Below, piece by piece: positions 6,726 through 15,837 of a DNA stretch of 64,000 nucleotides. Made by a program: the position numbers and the translations under genes. The DNA comes from Salibacterium salarium. Its GTDB lineage: Bacteria > Bacillota > Bacilli > Bacillales > Marinococcaceae. Each line of letters starts with the position of its first letter. Position 1 is the first letter of the stretch. The notes under the pieces were generated by a model. It did no database searches. It saw nothing but the letters and a program-made list of their open reading frames with translations, and was not told the DNA's origin. The stretch spans positions 248,001-312,000 of the forward strand of contig NZ_JAUSUM010000003.1 in NCBI RefSeq assembly GCF_030813635.1, written 5' to 3'.

Positions 6726-8420
6726 TTAATCGTTATTCCAATAGCGATAGGCATGAACAACATGGCCCTGGTAGGAGGAATAAGAGCCCAGTTCTTCATT
6801 CACTATGTCCAATTCTTCTTCCATTACATCTTCTCCTTCATCGTAAAAGGAAATATGGGGGTTCGCTGTGTTTTTCTTCATTTCCACAGAAATAATGATA
6901 TTTTTGTCTATGCTTTCTGCATAATTCACTTCATTTTGGGCTGCATTCAGAATTCCTCCAGATCCTTCAGCATGATCACGAAACGCCATGACAGAGGTAT
7001 GATCCATTTTGTTGATCACCCATTCGTTAAAAGGCGTATCAGGATGGCCCGGTGTTTCCGTATCATCAAACCACATAGCTAGGTCCATACTGGCTTCCAG
7101 ATTTGACTCTCGTTTGGTTTCGTTCACAAACAACTCAATATTGTCCATCCATTGTGAAAGTATCTCCTGTTGATCTTCCGCCCATGATGGTTCTGTATAC
7201 GGCTCAACATCAAGATGAATTCCCAAAAACCTCTGTTCCTTATCGACAGATTGATTATACGTTTTTACGTAATCTACGAGGTTCAGCATCCGGGATTTTT
7301 CTTTCTTGAGAGCCCAGGAAGGGTGCCCGCCCATTGCATGTACTTCAATCCCCTTGGCGTTTGCCTCTTCCACAAAATCAGAATAAGCGCTATATGGCTG
7401 GGTGAGGTCCAGTCGTGTATATAATAGATTTATATTTTTTTCAGTGGCAAATTCAATAATTCTGTCTTTTTCATTGATTAGTGTTTCCGCTTCCCATATA
7501 TACGTTCCTCGATAGTTCTCGTTCTCGTCTTCTTCCGGTTGCGCGGAAGACTGTTCCTCCTGTGCCTCCAGGCTGGAAAAGTCATCTATTGCTTTTCCTC
7601 TATAGGAGTCATGCGTTCCCAGATGTTTATCAACAAGATTGAGATGCATATTCATATCCGAAATACCTTCTTCGAAAAATGTAGTGTAGTCCTGCCCTGT
7701 ATCTGAAATTGTTACTCCTATTAAAATTTGTTTATTAAGGTTATCAGCAGCTTCGAATTCATCTTTTGTTAAGTTTACAATGCCATTTGGCCCTTCTAGT
7801 GTATCGCGGTAAGCAAGAATTGTCGTATGATCAAATTGACTTATCAACCATGTACTAAATGGTGTCTCAGGCTCACCCGGCGTTTCCACTTCGTCCAACC
7901 AAAAAGGAATAGAACTACTTAGCTCCAGAGAATCATCTTCAGGAAAGGTGTCTAAAACAGCGTTCAGGTTTTGTTTCCATTCCTTAATAACAGTGGTTTG
8001 TCCCTCATACCATTCAGGTAGATATTGAGGCTGTATTTTCAGGTGTATTCCTTCAAATCGTTCCTCTTTAGAGACGTCTTCATTGTAATTCTTCACCCTC
8101 TGAATAAAGTCAAGGTTTTGCTGTTGGTTTTTCTCCAGAGCCCATGAAGGCTCCCCTCCTAAGGCATGAATCTCTATATCGTTCTCATTTGCCTGACGGA
8201 TGAGACTGGAGTACGCATTGGAAGGTGTTTCTGGGTCCATTCTCACATACAACACGTTGAAACCCTTTTCTTCCGCTTCATTTAAGATTGAATCCCTCTT
8301 TTCACTAATGTCTATGTTTTCCACCCACATGGCTTTCTGAACTTCATCAGAATCAGAAAAGCCCATTAGAAGTATGAGGGCAGTAATAGTTAGCAGATAG
8401 TACGATACTTGTTTCTTCAT
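6726..8420 (-). CDS. Secreted two-domain TIM-barrel-like protein (uncharacterised)
   Basis: 564 residues with an N-terminal hydrophobic signal (residues 5-20). Two homologous halves, about 30-290 and 305-560, share WVEN/WEAE, GFNVLYVR/NINLLYTR, EIHALGGEPSWALEK/EVHAMGGHPSWALKK, an FxGIHL strand and AYRD/AFRD. The second half has D404-V405-E406 (GIHLDVEPY), which looks like the catalytic acid pair of a TIM-barrel glycosidase; the first half has K128-I129-Q130 there and is probably inactive. A single-domain relative ends the divergent polysaccharide operon (18960-19805). A polysaccharide-trimming hydrolase is a reasonable inference; I do not recognise a named family. Confidence 0.75.
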   Translation of the reverse strand: MKKQVSYYLLTITALILLMGFSDSDEVQKAMWVENIDISEKRDSILNEAEEKGFNVLYVRMDPETPSNAYSSLIRQANENDIEIHALGGEPSWALEKNQQQNLDFIQRVKNYNEDVSKEERFEGIHLKIQPQYLPEWYEGQTTVIKEWKQNLNAVLDTFPEDDSLELSSSIPFWLDEVETPGEPETPFSTWLISQFDHTTILAYRDTLEGPNGIVNLTKDEFEAADNLNKQILIGVTISDTGQDYTTFFEEGISDMNMHLNLVDKHLGTHDSYRGKAIDDFSSLEAQEEQSSAQPEEDENENYRGTYIWEAETLINEKDRIIEFATEKNINLLYTRLDLTQPYSAYSDFVEEANAKGIEVHAMGGHPSWALKKEKSRMLNLVDYVKTYNQSVDKEQRFLGIHLDVEPYTEPSWAEDQQEILSQWMDNIELFVNETKRESNLEASMDLAMWFDDTETPGHPDTPFNEWVINKMDHTSVMAFRDHAEGSGGILNAAQNEVNYAESIDKNIIISVEMKKNTANPHISFYDEGEDVMEEELDIVNEELGSYSSYQGHVVHAYRYWNND

Positions 8421-8587
8421 TTCTAGTCCTCCCTATGTTTTACTACTTGACCCCGGGGTACATCCCAGTGTTTTAAGGGTATCGCGCAACCATTTTTCGC
8501 GTGTTTATACAACGTCCCTTATAAATGTGAGCCAGCCTTTCCGGTTCACACTTTCGATGATTAATTAGGGAGCATAAATATAACATC

Positions 8588-8639
8588 TTGCCGAAAAATC
8601 CAGGGGTTACCGAAAGATATATTCGTAATTCCGAAATAT
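8588..8639. promoter_or_regulatory. Three CCGAAA direct repeats in the divergent promoter region
   Basis: Copies at 8588-8599 (TTGCCGAAAAAT), 8607-8618 (TTACCGAAAGAT) and 8628-8639 (ATTCCGAAATAT) are spaced 19 and 21 bases apart, about two helical turns. A reversed TTTTCGA follows at 8642-8648. The gap 8421-8793 separates the divergent TIM-barrel gene from the polysaccharide operon and holds nothing else I can identify. The array looks like a binding site for a dimeric activator of one or both transcripts. Confidence 0.5.
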
Positions 8640-8793
8640 AGTTTTCGATGAAGACAGAATGCCCTCATGTTAGCGTGAAAAACGTAGGGGGACAAAGCAC
8701 ATAACTATTTAATCACTTAAACCTTAAGTTTTCAACAAAAAAAGTATTTTCGTGACACAAATTTGAAATACTGAAGGAGGTATTTTTTTAAGG

Positions 8794-10944
8794 ATGCAAT
8801 GGAAAGTTAACGTACCTCTAATGCTCCTTCTGTTTCTTATTCTCGGGGGGTGTGACTCATCTAATTCCTTGACAGAGGCTGAAAGCGAACAATTAGACAA
8901 TGGAACACATATTAAATTCCGTACCAATGAAAATCAAATCGAAATTTACAAAAATAACAGCTGGTCCCCTTTTTTTGTGAAAGGTGTTAACTTAGGAGCC
9001 TCTTTACCCGGACACTTTCCTGGTCAGCTGTCGATTAAAAAAGAAGATTATCTCCGTTGGTTTGACATGATTCAACAGCTGGGAGCTAATACGATTCGAA
9101 TATACACTATTCACGAGCCGGAATTTTACGAGGCGTTGGTAGAACACAATCAGGACAACCCAAAGAACCCTCTCTTTTTTATGCAGGGGGTGTGGTCACC
9201 AGTTAACGTGCTGGAAGAGAAAAAAGATGCATGGTCGCCTGAAGTGACGAAACAATTCAAAGAAGAAATATCTCGTGCAATCGGAGCCATTAACGGGGAA
9301 ACCACCATTCCGTCTGAAAATGGTAAAGCAAGTGGTGAATATACGACAGATGCGAGTTCCTTTTTAGTTGCCTGGCACCTTGGTACAGAGTGGAACCCTG
9401 AAATAGTGGAGAATACGAATCAGCAGCACAACAACAGTACAGATTTCGACGGTGATTATTTTAAAACAGCCTCGGATGCTTCCCCATTTGAAAGTTGGTT
9501 GGCTGAACTTATGAATTATACTGCGGAGGAAGAAGAAAAAATAGGGTGGCAGCATCCGATTACATTTACCAATTGGATAACAACCGATCCACTCAGTCAC
9601 CCCGATGAACCGTTGGCACTGGAGGATGCTGTCAGTGTAGATGCAACAAAAATTCAGAGGAAGATCGGAGAAGCCGGTTATTTTGCATCCTTCCATGCTT
9701 ATCCTTATTATCCGGATTTCTTAAGAATTACTGATAAGTATGATGATGTCAAAAACGAGGAGGGGCAAATCGATACATACAAAGGTTACTTGCAGGAACT
9801 TAAAAATTATCACAAAGATATGCCAGTTATGATCACAGAGTTCGGAGTCCCTTCTTCTCGGGGCAATGCCCATCTCGGACCGCTCGGACGGGATCAGGGA
9901 GGGCATACCGAAACAGAACAAGGGAAATACAACGCAGATATGTTGCAGCATATCCATCAAGAAAATTATGCAGGCGCACTCGTTTTCACATGGCAGGACG
10001 AATGGTTTAAAAACACTTGGAACACTTTGCCATTTGAAAATGCAAATCGTCGGCCTTTTTGGTTTAATCCATTATCTGCTGAAATGTCCTACGGCTTGCT
10101 GGGAATGTATCCGAGTAAAAATAATACCCTCACCATAGATGGAGAATTAGAAGATTGGGAAACGTTAGAGCAGAGTGAAATTGAAAAACTCCCGACACCT
10201 CTTACTAATTTAACAATTACCAAGGATGAAGGGTACATCTATGTAGCAGCTCGACTTCCTGAAAATTTCGATTTGGCAGAGGATACATTTTATCTTGGTG
10301 TAAATACAACCTCCGGAGGGGCGAAGAAACCAGACCTTTTGCAAGGTAAAAGCCTTGATGAAGGGATGGAGACAGTAGTCCGGCTGGGAGAAGAAACCGA
10401 AAGTGAAGTTCTCATTGCCCCGAGCTATGATTTTCATCAACGGCTGTATGGCTATGCTGCTGAAATAGATGAGGACGAAAGCATGCATCCATGGCAGCTT
10501 GTCGTCAATCATGAGATGGAACTTCCTAACACAAATAACGTTTTACCATTTGAAGAAGTCCCTGTAGGCCAAATAAATCAAGCTTCTTCCTCTCAAAATT
10601 CCCAGGCAGCCTGGGAGCATCAGGGGGAAGTCATCGAAATGAAAATTCCTTGGGCGTTACTTGGTTTCACGGATCCCAGTACCAAGGAGGTGGTGAGTTA
10701 CAGTCCTGTAAAAGAAGAGGCAGAACAAATGCCTGTAGAGAATACTGATGGGATTCGCTTCATTCCATGGATCGTTAATAACGAATCCGATACGGCGCAT
10801 GGATTAGAAAATCAATCCTCCCCTATTTCCGTAAAAGACTATCCGCTTTATGACTGGCAGAACTGGCAGGAGGTAGAATACGACGAACAGTTAAAACAAA
10901 GCTACTATATCGTACAAGACATCTTCGAAAACATCGAAGATTAA
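8794..10944 (+). CDS. Lipoprotein glycoside hydrolase-like protein, first gene of the polysaccharide operon
   Basis: 716 residues. Signal peptide with lipobox LGGC (Cys 20), so anchored outside the membrane. A TIM-barrel domain starts with FFVKGVNLGASLPGHF and includes LGANTIRIYTIHEPEFY. Candidate catalytic acids in clan-A style are E199 (WHLGTEWN) and E349 (VMITEFGVPSS). After about residue 440 comes a beta-rich domain of the kind found as carbohydrate-binding or DOMON-like modules (TIDGELEDWETLE). AAGGAGG precedes ATG 8794. Position next to a membrane glycosyltransferase suggests trimming or release of the nascent polymer. Substrate unknown. Confidence 0.75.
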   Translation: MQWKVNVPLMLLLFLILGGCDSSNSLTEAESEQLDNGTHIKFRTNENQIEIYKNNSWSPFFVKGVNLGASLPGHFPGQLSIKKEDYLRWFDMIQQLGANTIRIYTIHEPEFYEALVEHNQDNPKNPLFFMQGVWSPVNVLEEKKDAWSPEVTKQFKEEISRAIGAINGETTIPSENGKASGEYTTDASSFLVAWHLGTEWNPEIVENTNQQHNNSTDFDGDYFKTASDASPFESWLAELMNYTAEEEEKIGWQHPITFTNWITTDPLSHPDEPLALEDAVSVDATKIQRKIGEAGYFASFHAYPYYPDFLRITDKYDDVKNEEGQIDTYKGYLQELKNYHKDMPVMITEFGVPSSRGNAHLGPLGRDQGGHTETEQGKYNADMLQHIHQENYAGALVFTWQDEWFKNTWNTLPFENANRRPFWFNPLSAEMSYGLLGMYPSKNNTLTIDGELEDWETLEQSEIEKLPTPLTNLTITKDEGYIYVAARLPENFDLAEDTFYLGVNTTSGGAKKPDLLQGKSLDEGMETVVRLGEETESEVLIAPSYDFHQRLYGYAAEIDEDESMHPWQLVVNHEMELPNTNNVLPFEEVPVGQINQASSSQNSQAAWEHQGEVIEMKIPWALLGFTDPSTKEVVSYSPVKEEAEQMPVENTDGIRFIPWIVNNESDTAHGLENQSSPISVKDYPLYDWQNWQEVEYDEQLKQSYYIVQDIFENIED

Positions 10945-10962
10945 AGGAGGGAGGGATCATCT

Positions 10963-12129
10963 TTGTTTATTAATTTACAAGCTGCTTATTGGATGATAGC
11001 AATCTTACTCATTCTAATGATAATCTTTATGTCCCTTACTTTAAGCATCAAAATGAGTAAGATAATAAGCGCTAAAAAAGAAAAAGACTGCCTGGCCAAT
11101 TTCCATAGTTATCTTTATTATCTCCAAGTTGAGTTGGATAATGAGGCAATGTTGAGACCACCTAACAAATCGCTACGCTCTTTTGAAAAGAAGGTACTAC
11201 AAAAAACATTATTACCATGGGTTGAGCGATTGAAAGGCGTGCACAGGGAAAAACTTCTTATTTTATGTGAAGCCATTGGATTAAATGAATACAATAAAAA
11301 ACGGCTGCAAAGTCCCTGGTCCATTGTTCGTCTTGATGCTGCGTACCACCTCGGAATACTTCGGGACAAGGAGGTGACATCTCAATTAATTTCCATGTTA
11401 CATCGCAGCAATTTTGATTCTTCCATTTGTATCATAGCTCGCTCGATTGCCCAAACATCGGAATACCCGAATGAAATTAAAAATCTTATTCAATATCTTG
11501 TTAATAATACAAAATATCACCTCCACTTAATCGCAGATATCTCTAAAGAATCTTCTTTAGATTTAAGGTCGGTATACATCAGCTTTCTTTATGAAGATCA
11601 CTCAAAATTAAATAAGATCGGGCTGATTGGTCTCCAGGACCAGGTAGACCAGAATATACCAGAAACAGTTCGCTCATTCGTTCACTCCGATGACAAGGAA
11701 ACAAGAATTCTTGCCGTACAATTACTTATGTTTGCTATGGATCTAACAGAAAAGGACGTCCACTACTATCTTCAATTTCCAGATTGGGAGATTCGCAACA
11801 TGTTGGCGGATTGGATCGGTTATTCAGGACTAACCCAATATACTGGATTATTAAAAGTACCAATTCAGGAGTCCAATTGGATTGTTTCTCGTACCAGTGC
11901 AAAAAGCTTGGCACAATTAGGAGAATACGGATTTGAGATTCTCTGCGAACTAGCAGCCGGAATCCATGGAGAGCAAGGAAGAGAAGTGGCTAAAGAATAT
12001 ATCGATGAAAAACTCAAACAAACAATAAATACCTTTTCCCATGTAGATGATATTACGGAATATAATCAAAAAATATTTATCTATCAGAAGTTTTTTGGGA
12101 AACGTCATGATTTGACCAAAGCTCTATAG
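10963..12129 (+). CDS. Membrane-anchored HEAT-repeat protein
   Basis: 388 residues from a TTG at 10963, preceded by AAAGGAGGGAGGG. One N-terminal membrane helix (about residues 8-30), then a cytoplasmic alpha-helical solenoid; HEAT-type units are seen in SPWSIVRLDAAYHLGILRDKEVTSQLISML and near WIVSRTSAKSLAQLGEYG. HEAT proteins are scaffolds. Lying 18 bases after the hydrolase gene and 15 before the glycosyltransferase, it may hold synthase components together at the membrane. No enzymatic motif is visible. Confidence 0.7.
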   Translation: MFINLQAAYWMIAILLILMIIFMSLTLSIKMSKIISAKKEKDCLANFHSYLYYLQVELDNEAMLRPPNKSLRSFEKKVLQKTLLPWVERLKGVHREKLLILCEAIGLNEYNKKRLQSPWSIVRLDAAYHLGILRDKEVTSQLISMLHRSNFDSSICIIARSIAQTSEYPNEIKNLIQYLVNNTKYHLHLIADISKESSLDLRSVYISFLYEDHSKLNKIGLIGLQDQVDQNIPETVRSFVHSDDKETRILAVQLLMFAMDLTEKDVHYYLQFPDWEIRNMLADWIGYSGLTQYTGLLKVPIQESNWIVSRTSAKSLAQLGEYGFEILCELAAGIHGEQGREVAKEYIDEKLKQTINTFSHVDDITEYNQKIFIYQKFFGKRHDLTKAL

Positions 12130-12144
12130 AAAGAAGGAACGACA

Positions 12145-13572
12145 GTGAGAGATTTGCTACTAGCTTATGGGATATTCGCCATGTATTACGTAGTCGTGAT
12201 TAATACCATTTATTTTGGAATTATTTTGTTTTCCTTCAGAAAAATAACTCGAATCATGAAGGAAACATTCTATTCAAAATATGATTTTCTTTCAGGCTCT
12301 AAACATATGCCGCCCATCTCAATTCTTGTACCGGCGTTTAATGAAGAGCTGACTATTAAAGAAAACGTTCAATCGTTGTTGGCCCTGCATTATCCTACAC
12401 ACGAAGTGATTGTCGTAAATGATGGTTCTGGAGACGACACATCCAAAGTATTAATTGATGAATTCCGCTTGAGTTATTATAAACCAACTCCCATTGAACA
12501 TAATACCGTGGCTACGGCAGAGGTAAAAGGTGTCTATTATAATCCTGAATTCCCTAATCTTTATCTTATCGATAAAGAAAATGGAGGAAAAGCAGACTCC
12601 TTGAACGCAGGAATTAATTTCTCCCACTACTCGCTTATTTCTTCTATCGATGCGGATTCGTTGCTGGAGAATGATGCTCTGATTCGAATCGCAAGAAAGT
12701 ATATGGAGAATCCAGATGAATACGTAGCCATCGGTGGAAATGTACGGATTGCTAACGGGTGCAAGATTTCAAACGGCATGGTACAAAAAGCTAGATTGCC
12801 AAGGAAACTATTACCTATGCTCCAGACGGTTGAATATTTGAAAGCATTTTTGGGAGGAAGAATCGGCTGGAGTGACATTAATGGATTAATCATCGTATCC
12901 GGTGCTTTTGGGGTTTTTAGAAAAGACTATGTCGTCAAAGTCGGGGGTTATCGAGGAGGATACCCGGGAGAAGATATGAACATCATCATCAAACTGCACC
13001 GCTACATGCTAGATAATAAACTTCCTTACAAAATCGACTTTTGTCCGGATGCCGTATGTTGGACGCAAGCACCTGACACTTTTAAGATTCTAGGCAGTCA
13101 GCGCAAACGTTGGGGCAGAGGAAATTTAAAAAACATGATGGAAGAAGGAGCAGGCATGTTCATGCGTCCCAGATATAAAATAATGGGATGGCTGACAATT
13201 CCTTATAACATCATTTTTGAAACATTAAGCCCCTATTTTAGAATCACTGGTTTTTTATCCCTTGTTGGTTACAGTTTGGTTGATATGACTGGATGGAAAA
13301 TTGTAGCTGTTTTTATGCTCATAAACGTATTATATGGGACATTGCTTGGAATGGGCTCTTTATTGATTGAGGAATTGGCATTCCGACGGTTCCCGAGGAT
13401 CAGAGACTATTTCAAAATGGTATTCTATACCATTTTAATGTTCTTTGGTTATCGACAACTCGGGATATTGTGGAGATTTCTGGGTCACATTGATTTCATG
13501 CGGAAAAATAATTCTTGGGGCACCATGACCCGAACCAGTTGGAATGATGAGGAAAAAGATGAAGCTGCATAA
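12145..13572 (+). CDS. Processive family-2 glycosyltransferase (BcsA/YdaM-like polysaccharide synthase)
   Basis: 475 residues from GTG 12145 (AGAAGGA site). One N-terminal membrane helix, a cytoplasmic GT-A domain, and a C-terminal membrane bundle. Processive GT2 signatures are complete: PISILVPAFNEE and VVNDGSGDD for nucleotide binding, D169-A170-D171 for metal, PGED for the catalytic base region, and Q319-R-K-R-W323 (QxxRW) for acceptor binding. No PilZ domain is present. Such enzymes polymerise and extrude a homopolymer or simple repeat such as poly-GlcNAc, cellulose or hyaluronan. The sugar-nucleotide genes downstream make a GlcNAc-based polymer likely (inference). Confidence 0.88.
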   Translation: MRDLLLAYGIFAMYYVVVINTIYFGIILFSFRKITRIMKETFYSKYDFLSGSKHMPPISILVPAFNEELTIKENVQSLLALHYPTHEVIVVNDGSGDDTSKVLIDEFRLSYYKPTPIEHNTVATAEVKGVYYNPEFPNLYLIDKENGGKADSLNAGINFSHYSLISSIDADSLLENDALIRIARKYMENPDEYVAIGGNVRIANGCKISNGMVQKARLPRKLLPMLQTVEYLKAFLGGRIGWSDINGLIIVSGAFGVFRKDYVVKVGGYRGGYPGEDMNIIIKLHRYMLDNKLPYKIDFCPDAVCWTQAPDTFKILGSQRKRWGRGNLKNMMEEGAGMFMRPRYKIMGWLTIPYNIIFETLSPYFRITGFLSLVGYSLVDMTGWKIVAVFMLINVLYGTLLGMGSLLIEELAFRRFPRIRDYFKMVFYTILMFFGYRQLGILWRFLGHIDFMRKNNSWGTMTRTSWNDEEKDEAA

Positions 13573-13591
13573 TACTAAGGAGGAATCAGAA

Positions 13592-14410
13592 ATGACAGAG
13601 ACACATGCGAGTTCCAGTATTCGACAATCTTTTAAACAATTTCTGCATTATTATCAGGCAAGTAACTTGCCCTGCGGTGTGATTATTGCTCATGCAACAC
13701 TTGACCAACCATCGATCAACTCCCTGAAAGCACACTTAGAGAAAGAAGAACCTGCTACAGCCTTTCAAATAAACTATGATGCCCAAAACAACATTCTCGG
13801 TCTATTACTGGATGATTGTAACCTCGGTTACACTCATTTTTATGCCTTACATGTGAAAGACTTTTTAGATGGCGAAGATCGGCTAATCGGTGAGATGATC
13901 GTGGGTAATTTCCCTGAAAACAGCGATCAGGCAGAGCAGATGCTCTCTCGCATGATTAACGAAATGGTTATTGATCAAAGAAATCAACAGGAAATTCGAG
14001 TGTTTGATAACCAAACAATAAAGAAAACGGAAAAAAACTCCGTACTTATTGTAGACCATGATACTAGTATAATTCATCTTTTAGGTAATTATTTACAGCG
14101 AAAAGGCTACATTGTTCATGTTGCAACAGATGGCAAAAAAGGGCTGGAACAATATAAAAAATTGCTCCCCGATCTTGTCATCACAGAAATAAACTTATCC
14201 GGCATCGGTGGATATCAATTTATTCATGAAATAAAAAACATTGATAAACAGTCGAACGGTCATTCAGAAATTATGGTGTTGACAAATAAACAGCTGGAAG
14301 ACGATATTAAACGAACCTTTGAATATGGAGTGGCAGAATATATTACTAAACCATTTTCACTGATTGAACTAGAAGCACGGATTAAACGACTCGTTGAAGT
14401 TATGGAATAA
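13592..14410 (+). CDS. Pseudo-receiver protein with an N-terminal alpha/beta domain
   Basis: 272 residues from ATG 13592, chosen for AAGGAGG at 13577-13583; an earlier in-frame ATG (13544) lies inside the glycosyltransferase gene. The C-terminal half is a response-regulator fold: acid pocket D155/D157 (IVDHDTS), Thr 231, Lys 253 (ITKPF). The phospho-acceptor position is Glu 199 (LVITEINL), so it cannot be phosphorylated normally and may mimic the active state. The N-terminal 140 residues (GVIIAHATL...ILGLLLDDCN) could be a degenerate GGDEF-like fold, with low confidence. No DNA-binding domain. Probably an allosteric controller of the synthase. Confidence 0.75.
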   Translation: MTETHASSSIRQSFKQFLHYYQASNLPCGVIIAHATLDQPSINSLKAHLEKEEPATAFQINYDAQNNILGLLLDDCNLGYTHFYALHVKDFLDGEDRLIGEMIVGNFPENSDQAEQMLSRMINEMVIDQRNQQEIRVFDNQTIKKTEKNSVLIVDHDTSIIHLLGNYLQRKGYIVHVATDGKKGLEQYKKLLPDLVITEINLSGIGGYQFIHEIKNIDKQSNGHSEIMVLTNKQLEDDIKRTFEYGVAEYITKPFSLIELEARIKRLVEVME

Positions 14411-14446
14411 ACGTACTTAAATTCTATGAAAAAGAGGGATGTTAAG

Positions 14447-15805
14447 ATGGGATATTTTGAACAGCTGAGTCAAAGAATTGAAATGAAAGAAGCGCACATT
14501 GGTGTTATTGGTTTGGGTTATGTCGGCCTCCCGCTTGCGATGGAAATGGTAAAATCAGGATTCTCCGTATGTGGAATAGATTTAAACGAAGAAAAAATCA
14601 ACTCCTTAAGAAAAGGACGTTCTTATATCAATGATATTTCTAATCAAGAATTGCAAGAGAGCTTAAATACAGATCATTTCTATCCCACCAATAACTACGA
14701 AATTGTTAAGGAACTAGATGCCCTTAGTATTTGTGTTCCAACACCGCTTAGTGAAAATCAGGACCCAGATACTTCCTTTATTACTCGAGTGATAGAGAAT
14801 ATCAAGCCTTTTATGAAGAAAGGTATGCTTGTCACCTTGGAAAGCACGACGTATCCAGGAACAACAGAAGAACTAATCTTAAAAGAATTTAAGCGAATAG
14901 GGTATGAAGCTGGAAAAGATATTTTCCTTTGTTACTCTCCAGAACGAGTAGACCCCGGCAACGAGTCATTTCGTACAAATAATATGCCTAAAGTAATGGG
15001 AGGCATGACAGAAAATTGTAATGCTGTCGGTGAACTTCTTTACAGTAATTATATTGAACATGTCGTACCGGTCTCTTCCCCAAAAGTTGCTGAGATGTCC
15101 AAGCTTTTGGAAAATACGTTCCGCAGCATTAATATCGCTTTTGTAAATGAAATTGCAATGATGAGTGAGCGTATGGATATCGATGTTTGGGAAGTCATTG
15201 ATGCGGCCGCGACCAAACCATTCGGCTTTATGAAATTTCAACCAGGACCAGGTATCGGCGGTCACTGCATACCACTAGATCCTATGTATCTTTCCTGGAA
15301 AGCAAAAGGTTTTCGCTTCTACAGCAGGTTTATCGATCTTGCTCAATCCATTAATAATAACATGCCGGATGTTGTCGTCAGCAAAACATCTCAAGCACTA
15401 AACATCTACGGCAAATCTATTAACACCTCTAAAATCCTTATATTAGGCATGGCATATAAACCAAATATCAGTGATTTACGAGAGTCTCCCGGTCTTTACC
15501 TTTATGAACTCTATAAAGAACACGGGGCAAATGTAAATTATTACGATCCACATGCTCATAGTTTCATAGATAAAGATGATAATATCGTTCACTCGATATC
15601 ATACAGTAAAGAAGAGTTGAAACAGTATGATTGCATGGTTCTGGTTACGAATCATAGTGGGTTTGATTACGATGAATTGGCAAACGTTGGTATCCCCATT
15701 GTCGATACTAGAAATGCTTTCAAAAACTATGATCAACCACACATTCACAAACTAGGTACCGCCTCAAAAGTGCACAAGAAGCAACATACATCCGTTGCAT
15801 TGTAA
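14447..15805 (+). CDS. UDP-N-acetylglucosamine 6-dehydrogenase type nucleotide-sugar dehydrogenase (WbpA/TviB-like)
   Basis: 452 residues from ATG 14447 (AGAGGGAT 14433-14440); ATG 14426 has no site. N-terminal NAD Rossmann motif HIGVIGLGYVGLP, central helices, and the catalytic cysteine C274 in GPGIGGHCIPLDP, which with the LESTTYPG and YSPERVDPG motifs fits the WbpA/VipA branch acting on UDP-HexNAc rather than UDP-glucose dehydrogenases. It oxidises C6 twice, using 2 NAD+, to give a UDP-N-acetylhexosaminuronic acid. The following glmS and glmU-like genes would feed it UDP-GlcNAc. UDP-glucose as substrate cannot be fully excluded by eye. Confidence 0.82.
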   Translation: MGYFEQLSQRIEMKEAHIGVIGLGYVGLPLAMEMVKSGFSVCGIDLNEEKINSLRKGRSYINDISNQELQESLNTDHFYPTNNYEIVKELDALSICVPTPLSENQDPDTSFITRVIENIKPFMKKGMLVTLESTTYPGTTEELILKEFKRIGYEAGKDIFLCYSPERVDPGNESFRTNNMPKVMGGMTENCNAVGELLYSNYIEHVVPVSSPKVAEMSKLLENTFRSINIAFVNEIAMMSERMDIDVWEVIDAAATKPFGFMKFQPGPGIGGHCIPLDPMYLSWKAKGFRFYSRFIDLAQSINNNMPDVVVSKTSQALNIYGKSINTSKILILGMAYKPNISDLRESPGLYLYELYKEHGANVNYYDPHAHSFIDKDDNIVHSISYSKEELKQYDCMVLVTNHSGFDYDELANVGIPIVDTRNAFKNYDQPHIHKLGTASKVHKKQHTSVAL

Positions 15806-15837
15806 ATTAATTAAATATAAAGGAGTGGAGATTTAAC

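Noticed and set aside
8421-8793. ComA box for quorum control of the polysaccharide operon
   Set aside because: TTGCCG at 8588 recalls half of TTGCGG-N4-CCGCAA but the second half is absent; the CCGAAA repeats are direct, not inverted. Quorum control remains only a possibility.
15806-15837. glmS ribozyme
   Set aside because: The gap before this glmS copy is only 32 bases, far too short for the ribozyme.
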